Below are positions 19,414-28,650 of a DNA stretch of 64,000 nucleotides, in pieces. Position 1 is the stretch's first letter; the number at the start of each line of letters is the position of its first letter. This stretch comes from Candidatus Leptovillus affinis (lineage in GTDB: Bacteria > Chloroflexota > Anaerolineae > Promineifilales > Promineifilaceae): assembly GCA_016705235.1 (NCBI GenBank), contig JADIYP010000002.1, positions 992,001-1,056,000 on the forward strand, given 5' to 3'. The position numbers and the translations under genes were made by a program. The notes beneath the pieces were generated by a model. That model was not told where the DNA came from. It made no database searches and worked only from the letters and a program-made list of their open reading frames with translations.

Positions 19414-20457
19414 TTATGGCTCCAGAGAAACACGTAAATTTTGGCCGTCGGCGGCTGCGGCGAACGCGGCTGCCGCTTCGGCCAGGGGAAAGCGGGCTGT
19501 GATCAACGGGGCGAGATCCAGCCGGCCTGAATTGACGATGTCGGCGGCGCGCAGGCAGTCGTAGGTACTGCACGCCGTTGTGCCGGTGACAATCAACTCT
19601 TTGTAATGTACTGTGTTGGCGTCAAAGCGGATGAAGGGGTCATCTTTGGGCAGGCCGCCAAACAAGTTGATGCGCCCGCCAACGGCCGTAATGTCCAACG
19701 CCGTCTCTTGAGCAACTTTGGATGGGGCAGCCACGATGATGACATCTGCGCCACGGCCGTTGCTCTCTGCCAGCACCACTGCCCGCAAATCTTCATTCAC
19801 CGGGTCTACCACCCGATCCGCGCCTAAGGCCAATGCCTGCAGACGCCTCCCGGCCGCCGGTTCGCTGACAATGACTCGCAGCGCTCCACGCAGATTCGCC
19901 AGTTTGACGTGCAAAATGCCAATCGGTCCCGCGCCCATCACCACCACCACATCGCCATCGTGGACGTTGACAGCATTCTGGCCGCGCAGTACGCAAGCCA
20001 GCGGTTCAATCAGGGCGGCGACGGCCGGATCGACAGCCTCGCTTATGGGCATCAGGTTGCCCTGGCGAATGGCTGGCGCGGGTACTCGCATGAACTCGGC
20101 GAACGCGCCATCCAGGTTAATACCGATGGCTTGAAAGTCGGGGTCCATATTGTTGTTGCCAGAGACAGTGGCCCGGTTACGGCCGTTGCCCATATTCGGC
20201 GCCACAAACACCCGCTGCCCGATTTCATACCCTGCCACCTGTTCGCCGATGGCGGCGATTTCACCCACCACTTCGTGCCCGGGAATCCGCACTGCCCCCG
20301 GCGGGTAATGGCGATGACCGCCTTTGTAGATGCGCAGATCAGTGCCGCAGATGTTGGCGTTTGATACCTTTACCAACGCCTCATCTGGTCCGATGGCTGG
20401 TTTGGGCACATCTTCCACCCGCAAATCTTCCGGCCCATGATAAACGGCTGCTAACAT
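19414..20457 (-). CDS. Medium-chain alcohol/polyol dehydrogenase with a degenerate structural zinc loop
   Basis: 347 residues, NAD(P)-dependent MDR family (sorbitol/threonine dehydrogenase-like). ATG 20457 has SD AGGAG. Catalytic zinc site present: NICGTDLRIYKGG and PGHEVVGE; Rossmann loop VVMGAGPIGILHVKLA. The loop that in relatives holds four structural-zinc Cys reads APNMGNGRNRATVSGNNNM and has none; its NGR is coded by the ACGGCCGT palindrome. Oxidises a polyol hydroxyl to a ketone. Sits between the IolG-like dehydrogenase and the PTE-like hydrolase. Confidence 0.9.
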   Translation of the reverse strand: MLAAVYHGPEDLRVEDVPKPAIGPDEALVKVSNANICGTDLRIYKGGHRHYPPGAVRIPGHEVVGEIAAIGEQVAGYEIGQRVFVAPNMGNGRNRATVSGNNNMDPDFQAIGINLDGAFAEFMRVPAPAIRQGNLMPISEAVDPAVAALIEPLACVLRGQNAVNVHDGDVVVVMGAGPIGILHVKLANLRGALRVIVSEPAAGRRLQALALGADRVVDPVNEDLRAVVLAESNGRGADVIIVAAPSKVAQETALDITAVGGRINLFGGLPKDDPFIRFDANTVHYKELIVTGTTACSTYDCLRAADIVNSGRLDLAPLITARFPLAEAAAAFAAAADGQNLRVSLEP

Positions 20458-20495
20458 AGAGCATTCTCCTGAAAGATTGAAGTCTGGCCCAATCT

Positions 20496-21563
20496 TTAAT
20501 CTTCCTTTTGCCACGGCACAACCCACGCCGGATCCAGCACTTCTTCCAGCATAACAGGGCGACCCTCAAGCATGGATTTGGTTCCAGCCAGGACAGAAGC
20601 AACAGCCCAACGGCCGTCTTCGCCGCCCACTTTGGGTTTATTGCCAGTTTGGACACACGTCACAAAATGCTGAATTTCGTGAATGTAAGCCCAGGCAAAA
20701 CGTTCTGGCCAGCGCCGGTAGATAGGCGTGATAAGGCCCTGGTCACGATTGATGCAGACCACTACGTCCATCCCCTGCATCGAGCCGATTTGCATGATGC
20801 CATTCTTGCCGACGATTTCGACGCGGGCGTCGTAGCCATAGTCGCAGGGGCAAACGCCAGAGATATTACCCAGCGCGCCCGATTCAAACTTGATGGTGGC
20901 AAACATATTGTCGTAGAAGTGTTCGGCGTGCGCACCGCGCTCTGCCCCTTTGAAATTGGCTGTTTCCAGATAGATACGCTGCGGATTGGACCCCATCAAC
21001 CAGCGCACGCAGTCTAAATCATGGCTGTTCACTTCCGCGATCATACCGTTGGAAGTGCGAATATCGTTGGCCCAGGCTGGCGGCAGTCCCGGCCCGTGGG
21101 TGAGTGATTTGATGAGCATCGGCTCGCCGATTTCGCCGCCAAAAATGCGCTCGGCGGCGGCTACAAACTCGGGGTCGAAGCGGCGCATGAAACCCAGCTG
21201 CAGCAGCAGGCCACGTTCTTCGGTGGCAGCAATAATGTCGTCGCATTCCTGCAAATTCATAGCCATTGGCTTTTCCAGAAAGACATGTTTGCCATGTTCG
21301 GCTGCCAGCAGGGCTAGTTCTCGGTGGGTGAAAGTAGGTGTTGTAATAATGACGGCATCGAAATCGGTTTTGTCCAGGGCTTCGGCGAGGGTGGGGAAAC
21401 GGCCGTCAATCTCAAATTCATCACCTGTCTGATTGAGCATTGCAGCCACCGGGTCAACCAGAGCAACCACGTCGCCATCTGGCACATAACGTTTCAGCGT
21501 GCCAGAGTGCAGTTTGCCTACTCTCCCTGCGCCTATCATGCAAATTTGCACTTGTTTACTCAT
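20496..21563 (-). CDS. Gfo/Idh/MocA oxidoreductase, inositol 2-dehydrogenase-like
   Basis: 355 residues. NAD loop MIGAGRVGKLHSG, catalytic Lys in FLEKPMA, and NSHDLDCVRWLMG with the Asp/His of the active site (HDLD). Closest overall in feel to myo-inositol/scyllo-inositol dehydrogenases (FMRRFDPEF). Oxidises a secondary alcohol of a cyclic or linear sugar. ATG 21563 was picked over the TTG before it. One of three Gfo/Idh genes in the island (also 31232 and 44092); there are no iolD or iolB genes, so inositol catabolism is not implied. Confidence 0.9.
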   Translation of the reverse strand: MSKQVQICMIGAGRVGKLHSGTLKRYVPDGDVVALVDPVAAMLNQTGDEFEIDGRFPTLAEALDKTDFDAVIITTPTFTHRELALLAAEHGKHVFLEKPMAMNLQECDDIIAATEERGLLLQLGFMRRFDPEFVAAAERIFGGEIGEPMLIKSLTHGPGLPPAWANDIRTSNGMIAEVNSHDLDCVRWLMGSNPQRIYLETANFKGAERGAHAEHFYDNMFATIKFESGALGNISGVCPCDYGYDARVEIVGKNGIMQIGSMQGMDVVVCINRDQGLITPIYRRWPERFAWAYIHEIQHFVTCVQTGNKPKVGGEDGRWAVASVLAGTKSMLEGRPVMLEEVLDPAWVVPWQKED

Positions 21564-21618
21564 CAAAATCTATCTCCTCTAAAATGGGTGCGCGGATATC
21601 TCGCCTGCATACTTGGGA

Positions 21619-23160
21619 TTATTGCAGTGTATGCACAAACGTCTCGCGCAGCGTTGCTTGCAAAGCGATATGTTTTGCTACAAGTGGCTGGTACACCGAA
21701 AATATCTCGGGATCAGGTCGCAGCGGTTCGCTGGCCGGTTGGGCATGGCGCATGGCTACCTCAGTCAGATCGTCAAAAATTCCGGCCGCTTTACCGGCAA
21801 TCATGGCGCTGCCCCAGCTGCCAAACTCGGTGCGCTGCAGCCGCTGGTAAGGCACGCCGGACACATTCGCTTTGATCTGGTTCCACAGGTCATTGCGCGC
21901 GCCGCCGCCAATGGCTCGCGTTTCTGTCAGGGCCAGATCAGGCACCGCCTCGCGCAGAATGCTCAGATAATAAGCGTATTCGTAGGCCACGCTTTCCAGG
22001 ATGGAACGCGCAAAGTGTGCCTGGTTGTGGCTCCAGGAAAAACCGATCCAGGCGCCGCGCATTTCTGGGGTAGCCGGACAAATTCGCCCGCCCAAGTGGG
22101 GCGAGAAAAACAGCCCGTCGGACCCGGGCGGTACCTGGGCCGCCAGAGCGATCAATTGATCGTAGAGTTCAAACGACCAGCCCTGCAATTCTCCGTGAAG
22201 GGTGTTAAAAAAGTGATCGCGGAACCAGCGCAGCGCTTGCCCGCCACCCCCAATATACGCCAGTGGATTCCACAAGCCAGGAATAACCGAGCGCATGGTT
22301 AGCAAGGCCCGATGGGTCACGTCGGCGAAGTAGGTATTGGTGGAGGCGGCCAAAACGGAGGCTGTGCCGGCCACGTCAAACAACATGCCGGGCTGGACGA
22401 TACCTGCGCCAAGGGCGTTGGCGGCTGTGTCTCCGCAGCCGGCGGCGATCAGGGTGCCGGGGGCCAGGCCAAATTCACTGGATGCCTGCTCGGTAACTTC
22501 ACCGACAACGTGCCAGGGTTCGACGATGCGTGGGAGTTTGGCCTGATCCACACCCAGCGCAGCGCACAATTCATCGGACCAGGTGCCTTTTTGGGCGTCG
22601 CTGAGCGCTGTGAAGTGTAAAAAAGTGTAATCGATGTAAGCCGCGTCTGCCTTTAGGCCAGCCATGCGACCGGCAACATAGGCTGAGGGCATGAGAAATT
22701 TGGCGATACGGCCGTATTCCGCAGGTCGTTCTTCCTTCCACCATAAAATCTTAGGCCCGTGATCACAGGTGGGGGGGCAGCCTGTCAGGCGTGTAACCAT
22801 GTCGCCGTAATGGGTGTCGATCTGCTCGATGTAGGGTTGGCAGCGCATGTCCAGCCAGGAATCAAACCGGGTAGCAGCCTGGTATGTGTCGTCGATAGCG
22901 CCTACGCCGGCCATCTGACTATCGAAGGCCAGCGCGGCAATCTGCCGCGCGTCGATGCCGCTTTGCTGAACACACTCGCGGATCGTTTGGGCGGCTGTGC
23001 GGTAGAAATCTTCGTTCTCTTGCTCCACGACGCCTGGTTTCGGATAGTACAGCGGGACTTCGGCTACTGCCTCAGCGATGAGCTTCCCATCGGTTGAATA
23101 CAGAGCAGATTTGGTGCTGCTAGTTCCCAAATCGACGCCTAAAAGATATGTTTTGTTCAT
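21619..23160 (-). CDS. FGGY-family carbohydrate kinase
   Basis: 513 residues. Phosphorylates a sugar or polyol with ATP. Motifs: GVDLGTSSTKSALYS (phosphate 1), catalytic Asp within SWLDMRC, GCGDTAANALGAG, GTASVLA and IGGGARNDLWNQIKANVSG (adenosine/C-terminal FGGY). Xylulokinase-like by length and by CPPTCDHGPKILWWKE. First gene of the second leftward unit; a 20-bp dyad lies 36-55 bp upstream. The 203-bp gap above it is the only large break in the 20 kb of leftward genes. Confidence 0.93.
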   Translation of the reverse strand: MNKTYLLGVDLGTSSTKSALYSTDGKLIAEAVAEVPLYYPKPGVVEQENEDFYRTAAQTIRECVQQSGIDARQIAALAFDSQMAGVGAIDDTYQAATRFDSWLDMRCQPYIEQIDTHYGDMVTRLTGCPPTCDHGPKILWWKEERPAEYGRIAKFLMPSAYVAGRMAGLKADAAYIDYTFLHFTALSDAQKGTWSDELCAALGVDQAKLPRIVEPWHVVGEVTEQASSEFGLAPGTLIAAGCGDTAANALGAGIVQPGMLFDVAGTASVLAASTNTYFADVTHRALLTMRSVIPGLWNPLAYIGGGGQALRWFRDHFFNTLHGELQGWSFELYDQLIALAAQVPPGSDGLFFSPHLGGRICPATPEMRGAWIGFSWSHNQAHFARSILESVAYEYAYYLSILREAVPDLALTETRAIGGGARNDLWNQIKANVSGVPYQRLQRTEFGSWGSAMIAGKAAGIFDDLTEVAMRHAQPASEPLRPDPEIFSVYQPLVAKHIALQATLRETFVHTLQ

Positions 23161-23195
23161 CGATTATCCTTTTGCGCAACCAGGGTCACGATAAC

Positions 23196-23215
23196 TTGTA
23201 ATCCTGTGATTACAA
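23196..23215. promoter_or_regulatory. Candidate GntR operator for the FGGY-kinase unit
   Basis: TTGTAATCCTGTGATTACAA; with flanks the dyad extends to 11-bp arms (23193-23203, 23208-23218). It matches 18 of 20 bases of the dyad at 34135-34154 in front of the first GntR gene. Identical spacing and position near a transcript start make it a likely site for that regulator. The rest of the 23161-23363 spacer is AT-rich and shows no gene. Confidence 0.75.
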
Positions 23216-23363
23216 GTTGCGGCAAACAGACGATCTCGTTAGGACAATTGAAACTAAAGTAGAGATTGTCATTGCGTAAATTCACAGATAAGAAAAAGTC
23301 AAAGGTCGAAACGGGAAGGGATGTGTCCATAAGGTTTCGACCTATGATCAGAAACACCAGTGC

Positions 23364-24194
23364 CTAAATCAACCGGGATAAATGCTCGAAGCTGCGAATG
23401 GCTTCAGGCACTGTGCCGCATTCCACACTAAAAATAATGTCGCGCTCTTGAGCGACCGGTCTCACGATGTCGATGACCCGCTGCCAATCCACAACCCCTT
23501 CACCGCAGGCGCAGCCCACGGGTGTGCCTGTCACTTTGCCGCGCTCGGCTTCACCTTGTTGAAGGCTGATATCCTTGGCGTGGAGGTGAACCAGGCGATC
23601 GCGGACGTTTTCCAGCCACTCATAAGGGTCGGAGCCGCCGGCCAGATAGCTGTTGCCAGTATCATAGTTAATCCCAATGGCCGGGGAATCAACCAGGTTG
23701 TAAATGGCGTCCAGGCCAGCGGGCGTTTTGCTATATTGTTGGTGGGGTTCCAGGCCGATTTTAATGCCATGCCGCTCGGCGACCATGGAGGCTTCGGTGA
23801 GCGTATAGGTCATCAGCAGGAAATCCATCTCCTTGGTGGTCCAGGTTGGTTTAGGCCCTTCGTCGGTATTGACGACAGGCGCACCAGCATCGGCGGCCCA
23901 GCGGATGGCCATCTTGAGATATTCCACGCTGATTTCCGGCTTGCAAAGAGGTGTGTGCGATGACAGTCCAGAGAGTTTGATGTTGTGTTGAGCGCAAAGA
24001 TCGCGGACCCACAAGGGATCATCATACATGGAGACGGAGTGGAAATAACCCGCCTCGCTGAGCAGTTCACGGCCGATATGGACCATTGGTTCAATGTATT
24101 CGTACCCGATTTCAGCCGCCTTGGCGACACCCCAGGCAAAGGGTTTGTCGTGATGGCGAACGAATTCCATGTTTACGCCTAGTTTAATTGCCAT
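23364..24194 (-). CDS. TIM-barrel sugar phosphate isomerase/epimerase
   Basis: 276 residues, xylose-isomerase-like TIM barrel (AP endonuclease 2 family). Metal-site strands: IKIGLEPHQQY (Glu), GINYDTGNSYL (Asp), LVHLHAKDIS (His/Asp) and FSVECGTV (Glu). The CACGEG insertion near VTGTPVGCACGEGVVDW is a local oddity. Isomerises or epimerises a keto sugar (acid). Last gene of the first leftward unit; SD GGAAG upstream of ATG 24194. One of five such barrels in the island. Confidence 0.9.
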   Translation of the reverse strand: MAIKLGVNMEFVRHHDKPFAWGVAKAAEIGYEYIEPMVHIGRELLSEAGYFHSVSMYDDPLWVRDLCAQHNIKLSGLSSHTPLCKPEISVEYLKMAIRWAADAGAPVVNTDEGPKPTWTTKEMDFLLMTYTLTEASMVAERHGIKIGLEPHQQYSKTPAGLDAIYNLVDSPAIGINYDTGNSYLAGGSDPYEWLENVRDRLVHLHAKDISLQQGEAERGKVTGTPVGCACGEGVVDWQRVIDIVRPVAQERDIIFSVECGTVPEAIRSFEHLSRLI

Positions 24195-24244
24195 GTTTCT
24201 TCCTTTTTAATTAGGGGTGTCAAATCTTTGGGATTGGACACCTC

Positions 24245-25120
24245 TTATCTGGCGGCCATGCGTTGATTGGCGTCGGCGACAAGGCTGCGAACCCAGGCCA
24301 GGCTCTTTTCGATCATTGGCCCGCCAGCCCCTTCACACTCGATGCTGACGACGCCGTGATAACCAATATCTACCAGGATATCGAAACATTTTTTGATGTT
24401 TTCGACGTTGACGCCGTCGCCAATTGCTGTATTGCTAACGGCGATGCCGGTCAGTTCGCCGCGCAGAGAGGCTGCCAGCGACTCGCTAACATCTTTAACG
24501 TGTACGTGGCTTACCTTGTTTTTAAACCGGTTAAGGAAGGCGACCGGATCCTGGCCGGCAATGAAAGTGTTGCCGGTGTCCATGTTCATGCGTAAGTGAG
24601 GCGTATCGAAGAAAGAGAGCATTTGCGCCATGAAGTCTGGTTTGGTGGTGTAGTAGCCGTGGGGTTCGATGTTGATGATCATGTTGTAGTATACGGCCGT
24701 TTCCAATACTTCTCCGTAAATGCGCTTCATCAGCTCTAATGCCTGCTCATCGGTCTGGCCTTCCGGTTTGAACATGTGGTCGGTGGTATCAATGTGGTCG
24801 CAGCCTACCAGATAAGCCCAGCGAATGGAGTTTTGGATGTAGGTCGTGCCAATCGAAGCAGCATTGGGCAGCGACAAAGGATACGCTGCGTCTAGCTGAG
24901 AAAATCTGACGCCGTAATCTTCCATTTTGCGGCGCAGGGCCAGAGGATCCTCCCATAATGCCACATGGGGTTGGTAACCTAATCCGTGAATCCAGCTAAC
25001 ACCGTCAATTGTGCCACATTCAATGAAGCGAACGTCGTTTTGTTGCGCCCATTGTAAGCAGTGCTCAAAGCTCCAATAAGCGCTGTTGAAAGCATCGGTA
25101 TGGAAACCAATTTCAATCAT
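24245..25120 (-). CDS. TIM-barrel sugar phosphate isomerase/epimerase
   Basis: 291 residues. MIEIGFHTDAFNSAYWSFEH start at 25120 follows SD GAGGAGG 8 nt upstream, so an in-frame extension to 25189 is rejected. Metal-site segments: NIEPHGYYTTKP (Glu), MNMDTGNTFI (Asp), VSHVHVKDVS (His, Asp) and VSIECEGAGG (Glu). DTG-N and HVKD are typical of 2-keto-myo-inositol or tagatose-type isomerase/epimerase relatives. Separated from the binding-protein gene by a hairpin. Confidence 0.9.
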   Translation of the reverse strand: MIEIGFHTDAFNSAYWSFEHCLQWAQQNDVRFIECGTIDGVSWIHGLGYQPHVALWEDPLALRRKMEDYGVRFSQLDAAYPLSLPNAASIGTTYIQNSIRWAYLVGCDHIDTTDHMFKPEGQTDEQALELMKRIYGEVLETAVYYNMIINIEPHGYYTTKPDFMAQMLSFFDTPHLRMNMDTGNTFIAGQDPVAFLNRFKNKVSHVHVKDVSESLAASLRGELTGIAVSNTAIGDGVNVENIKKCFDILVDIGYHGVVSIECEGAGGPMIEKSLAWVRSLVADANQRMAAR

Positions 25121-25155
25121 TCTGGCCCTCCTCGACACAAATCCTGTTCGAGTGA

Positions 25156-25191
25156 GCGTGCGGACCTGCGGTAAAATGCAAGTCCGCACGC
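25156..25191 (-). terminator. Hairpin just after the substrate-binding protein gene
   Basis: Perfect 10-bp arms GCGTGCGGAC (25156-25165) and GTCCGCACGC (25182-25191), loop 16 nt, 30 bp after the binding-protein stop. No T-run, so a weak terminator or mRNA-stabilising hairpin that lowers expression of the downstream isomerases relative to the importer. Confidence 0.5.
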
Positions 25192-25220
25192 CTGACTAAG
25201 TTAAACGATTCGCCAAAATA

Positions 25221-26492
25221 TTATTTGGTGCCGCCCCAACGTTCGGGGAAATCGGGCATATTTTCGCAGCCGCACATGGCGTAATGGAGCGGCGGCATAT
25301 TGGGTTGTACGTATTGATCGAGATTTTCATTGGTGACAATCGGTTGGGGCAGACGCCAGACAGCCGGTACTTCTTCACCATTCATAATCTTCAGGGCGGC
25401 GATGATGGGGGTGCGCCATTGGAAGGTGGGGAAGGTCGGGGCAATACCAGAAAGATTGTTCTCTTGCCACTTCACCAGAAAGTCTTGCTGATCTTCGCCG
25501 ACGATGATGGGATACGGTTGCCCGGCGTCTTCGAAGGCTTCCAGGGCGGCAACGGCCGTTGCGCCAGCATCCATCCATACCGCGTCGATCTTGCCAAAGC
25601 GATCGAGATAGTCGGTAACAATAGATTTCACCTTGGCATTGTCGCCATCACCAAACTCTACACCCACCACATTAATTCCGGGGCGTCGGCAAAAGCCAGC
25701 TTGGCAGCAGCCCAGCGCTCTTCCAATACATCCACGCCTGGCAAAATGCGCAGTGCCAACACATTACAATCTGCGCCACAGTTGTCGATGATGTAACGGG
25801 CGCCGGCTTCACCAAACGCGTAGCCGCCAATCGGTTGTACAAAGCTAACCGGGCAATCGGTGAAAACGCCACGGTCAAAAACAACAACCGGCAAGACAGC
25901 GCACGCCTGTTCCACAGCCGGGGTCAGGGCGGCCGTCGTGTTCGGAGAAACAATGAGAACATCACAGTTTCCACTAGCTACCAGGTCAGCGATGTCGGCG
26001 ATTTGCTTTTCGTCACTGCCTTCAGCGTCGACGTGGATGAGTTCGGCGATTTCGGGATGCAGGTCTACTTCGGCTTGCATGGTGGTCCAACCTACCACGC
26101 GCCAGGGGTTGTTGACACCGGCATTGGAGAAGCAGAGCGTGTAGGGGGCCATCTTTGGCGTATTGGCTGGTGTCAACCATTTCCGGATTGTCCAACATTT
26201 GAATCCAGGGTTGATCTGCCGGACCTTCTGGGGTCATGGTCATCTGACGCATGGAGCGATCATACTGCTCCTGGCTAAAGAACTCGGATTTGACTTCGGC
26301 GGCAGTGCTTTCCAGACCGGCAGCGGCTGGTTGTTCTGCGACCGGTTCTTCGGCGGCTGGTTGTTCTGCGACCGGTTCATTGGCGGCTGGTTCTTCGGTC
26401 GTTGATGTGCCACCACAGGCGATCAGGCCAAACAGTAATACGACCAGGGCAAACATTAAAAACCACGAACGCTTGACATTTTTTAGAAACAT
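25221..26492 (-). pseudogene. Sugar ABC transporter substrate-binding lipoprotein (RbsB-like), two frameshifts
   Basis: About 424 residues when repaired. Lipoprotein signal MFLKNVKRSWFLMFALVVLL with lipobox LIAC, then a linker of EEPVAEQPAA repeats, then a periplasmic-binding fold of RbsB type: YTLCFSNAGVNNPWRVVGW, LVASGNCDVLIVSPNT, VVVFDRGVF, GGYAFGEAGARYI, and VWMDAGATAVAALEAFED. Repairs: one extra base near 26154 (QYAK-MAPY) and one missing at 25678-25679 (ADAPG-INVVGVEFGDGD). SD AGGAGG. Captures the pathway substrate outside the cell for the two permeases and ATPase encoded upstream. Confidence 0.88.
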
Positions 26493-26633
26493 TGGATTTC
26501 TCCTCCTAATTGGGAAATAACGTTTTGTAACTCGTCAGGAAAATAAAATGGGAAAGTTATTGTTTTTGGTCCTCGGTCTATCATCACCTCCTGCGTGTTT
26601 TGCCACGTTCAATCACAAATCTTGGTTTGGGAA
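26493..26633. other. Short spacer in the transporter operon
   Basis: 141 bp between permease and binding-protein genes, AT-rich, with the SD of the binding protein at its left end. It is longer than other spacers in this operon and could hold an internal promoter for higher binding-protein expression, but none is clear. Confidence 0.35.
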
Positions 26634-27632
26634 TTAGCGTATACGTCGTGAGCGGTAGGCGCCGTAAGCAACGGCACCAATAATGATCAAACCCTGGACT
26701 GCGTCGCGCAGTGGTTTGGGCAAACCTAATAAATTGAGCAGGGTAAACAGGGCTTCAAGGGCAAGCGCGCCAGCGATCGCTGCCGGCATGGAGCCGCGTC
26801 CGCCGCCTAAGACGGCGCCGCCTAAAACGGCCGCTGAGATGGCTTGCAATTCGTAACCGTCTCCTGCCTCGGGATTGACGCCGCCAAAACCACCCTGAAG
26901 AATGCCAGCGATGACGGCCGTTACCGCCGACAAGACAAACGCCACAATTCGCATCTTCTCCACAGGGATGCCCGCCAGCCGCGCTGCCCGAGGATTGTCC
27001 CCAATGGCGAGAAGCTGCCGCCCTAAATTTGTCTGGGTGAACAGGAATATGACAACTCCGCTGACAATGATCAACACCAGCACGGCATAGGGAAACCGCT
27101 CAATGAATGGAAACGGCTCGATCCAGCCGCGACCAAACATGCGGAAATTATCGGTCAGATACCCTCTTGGCGCGCCGCCTGTCCAATACAATCCAGCGCC
27201 TCGTAGTGTCAGCAGCATGCCCAGGGTCGCAATGAGGGAAGGTACATTGAGGTACGAAACGATGAAGCCATTCAATAAACCAACGACGACGCCAATCCCC
27301 AATAAAACCAGGATGACCCACCAGGTATTTACCGGGTCGTTGTTGATAAGCAGCGCGGCGCCAATAACCGTCAAGGACATGATTGAGCCAACAGACAGAT
27401 CGAACCCACCGGTGACGATGACAAAGAGCTGGCCGGCGGTCAGCACCATGAGCGGCGCGGCCCGGCGCAGCAGGTTCAGGAAGCCGGCCGGTTCCAAAAA
27501 GGTTGGGTTTTGGGTTCCAATGCCGATTAGCAGCAGGATGAGAACGATATATATCGGTGCAATTTTGCGCAGACTGGCAGTGATACGCTGCCAAACCGAC
27601 TGTTCGCGGGGTGTCGTTGAGATGGAGGCCAT
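26634..27632 (-). CDS. Sugar ABC transporter permease (RbsC family)
   Basis: 332 residues, polytopic inner-membrane protein with about 8-10 helices (IYIVLILLLIGIG, VILVLLGIGVVVGLL, YAVLVLIIVSGVVIFLF and others). Family marks: GGFDLSVGSIMSL and NPRAARLAGIPVEKMRI (contact to the ATPase), GAVLGGGRGSMPAAIAGAL. ATG 27632 with SD AGGA was chosen; an upstream in-frame codon at 27683 would overlap the other permease gene. Pairs with the next permease as a heterodimer. Confidence 0.92.
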   Translation of the reverse strand: MASISTTPREQSVWQRITASLRKIAPIYIVLILLLIGIGTQNPTFLEPAGFLNLLRRAAPLMVLTAGQLFVIVTGGFDLSVGSIMSLTVIGAALLINNDPVNTWWVILVLLGIGVVVGLLNGFIVSYLNVPSLIATLGMLLTLRGAGLYWTGGAPRGYLTDNFRMFGRGWIEPFPFIERFPYAVLVLIIVSGVVIFLFTQTNLGRQLLAIGDNPRAARLAGIPVEKMRIVAFVLSAVTAVIAGILQGGFGGVNPEAGDGYELQAISAAVLGGAVLGGGRGSMPAAIAGALALEALFTLLNLLGLPKPLRDAVQGLIIIGAVAYGAYRSRRIR

Positions 27633-27642
27633 TTCTTTTGTC

Positions 27643-28629
27643 CTATGCCGCCTTTTCTTTGGAGCGGATGGTGTAGCTGACAACGGCGAGGATAATGATT
27701 GCCCCGCGCAGCACTTGTTTTAAGAACGTATCCACGCCAAGTTGGTTGAATGCCGTGTCCAGGATTCCAAAGATGAGGACGCCGGCGAGTGTGCCCCAAA
27801 CGCCGCCTTTCCCACCGGACAGGGCTGTGCCGCCGACGACGGCCGCAGCGATGGATTCCAGATCGTACAAACCATCTGTGCCCACCCAGGGCGCGCCAGA
27901 TCGCAAGCGACTGACGACGAATAGCCCGGTCAGCACGGCCGTTAGACTGCATACCACATGCGCCATTATCAACACCCGGTCGGTACGCAAACCAGACAAG
28001 CGAGACGTCACTTCGCTGCCGCCCACAGCGTAGAGGTGCGCGCCAAATCGCGTGCGGCTCAGCACAAACGCAGATACCACGGTAACGGCCAATAAAACAA
28101 TAATGGAGATAGGGACTGGACCGATGGTTCCGTAACCCAGCGTCTGAAAGCTGCGCGGCACGGCGCCGACAAATGTTTCGAAGCTGGCATTGAGGATGCC
28201 TTTTAGCACAAGCCCTACGCCCAGAGTGGCAATGAATGGGTTTACTTTCAGCTTGCTGACAATGAGACCGTTGATCAGACCGACCAGCGCCCCGATGGCA
28301 AAAACTGCGCCCACAGCCATTGGCACACGAGCCGGGTCACCTTGCATGAGATAAGAAGCCATGACGGCCGTTACGCTGATTAAATAGGCTACCGACAAAT
28401 CTATCGAAGCAGCCAACATGACAAAAGTTTGTCCCATGGCGACAATGCCCAGAGCAACCGAGCGGACGACCATATTGGTGAGAATGGTGCTGGAGGTGAT
28501 TTGCCCGCGCCCAAAGATGGCGTCTAGCACAATAGCCGCTATAAAGACGACGATCAGAATGCCATACACCGGCGGTATTTTTGATTCTCGCACTCGTGAC
28601 CGTACGTTGGTCCAGGTTATCGCTGACAT
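27643..28629 (-). CDS. Sugar ABC transporter permease (RbsC family), second subunit
   Basis: 328 residues, about 8-10 membrane helices. ASIDLSVAYLISV, KLKVNPFIATLGVGLVLKG, GSEVTSRLSGLRTDRVLI and GGTALSGGKGGVWGTLAGV are the RbsC signatures. It is clearly paralogous to, but different from, the permease at 26634, so the importer channel is probably a heterodimer. Ten nt separate the two genes. Confidence 0.92.
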   Translation of the reverse strand: MSAITWTNVRSRVRESKIPPVYGILIVVFIAAIVLDAIFGRGQITSSTILTNMVVRSVALGIVAMGQTFVMLAASIDLSVAYLISVTAVMASYLMQGDPARVPMAVGAVFAIGALVGLINGLIVSKLKVNPFIATLGVGLVLKGILNASFETFVGAVPRSFQTLGYGTIGPVPISIIVLLAVTVVSAFVLSRTRFGAHLYAVGGSEVTSRLSGLRTDRVLIMAHVVCSLTAVLTGLFVVSRLRSGAPWVGTDGLYDLESIAAAVVGGTALSGGKGGVWGTLAGVLIFGILDTAFNQLGVDTFLKQVLRGAIIILAVVSYTIRSKEKAA

Positions 28630-28650
28630 ACACTTTTCCTTTGGAGGGAG

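Noticed and set aside
23157..23357. 66-codon minus-strand frame before the FGGY kinase
   Set aside because: It covers the operator dyad and overlaps the kinase start; no SD or motif.
26330..26400. Tandem repeats in the binding-protein gene as a possible CRISPR array
   Set aside because: They encode the EEPVAEQPAA linker of a lipoprotein; units are contiguous without spacers.
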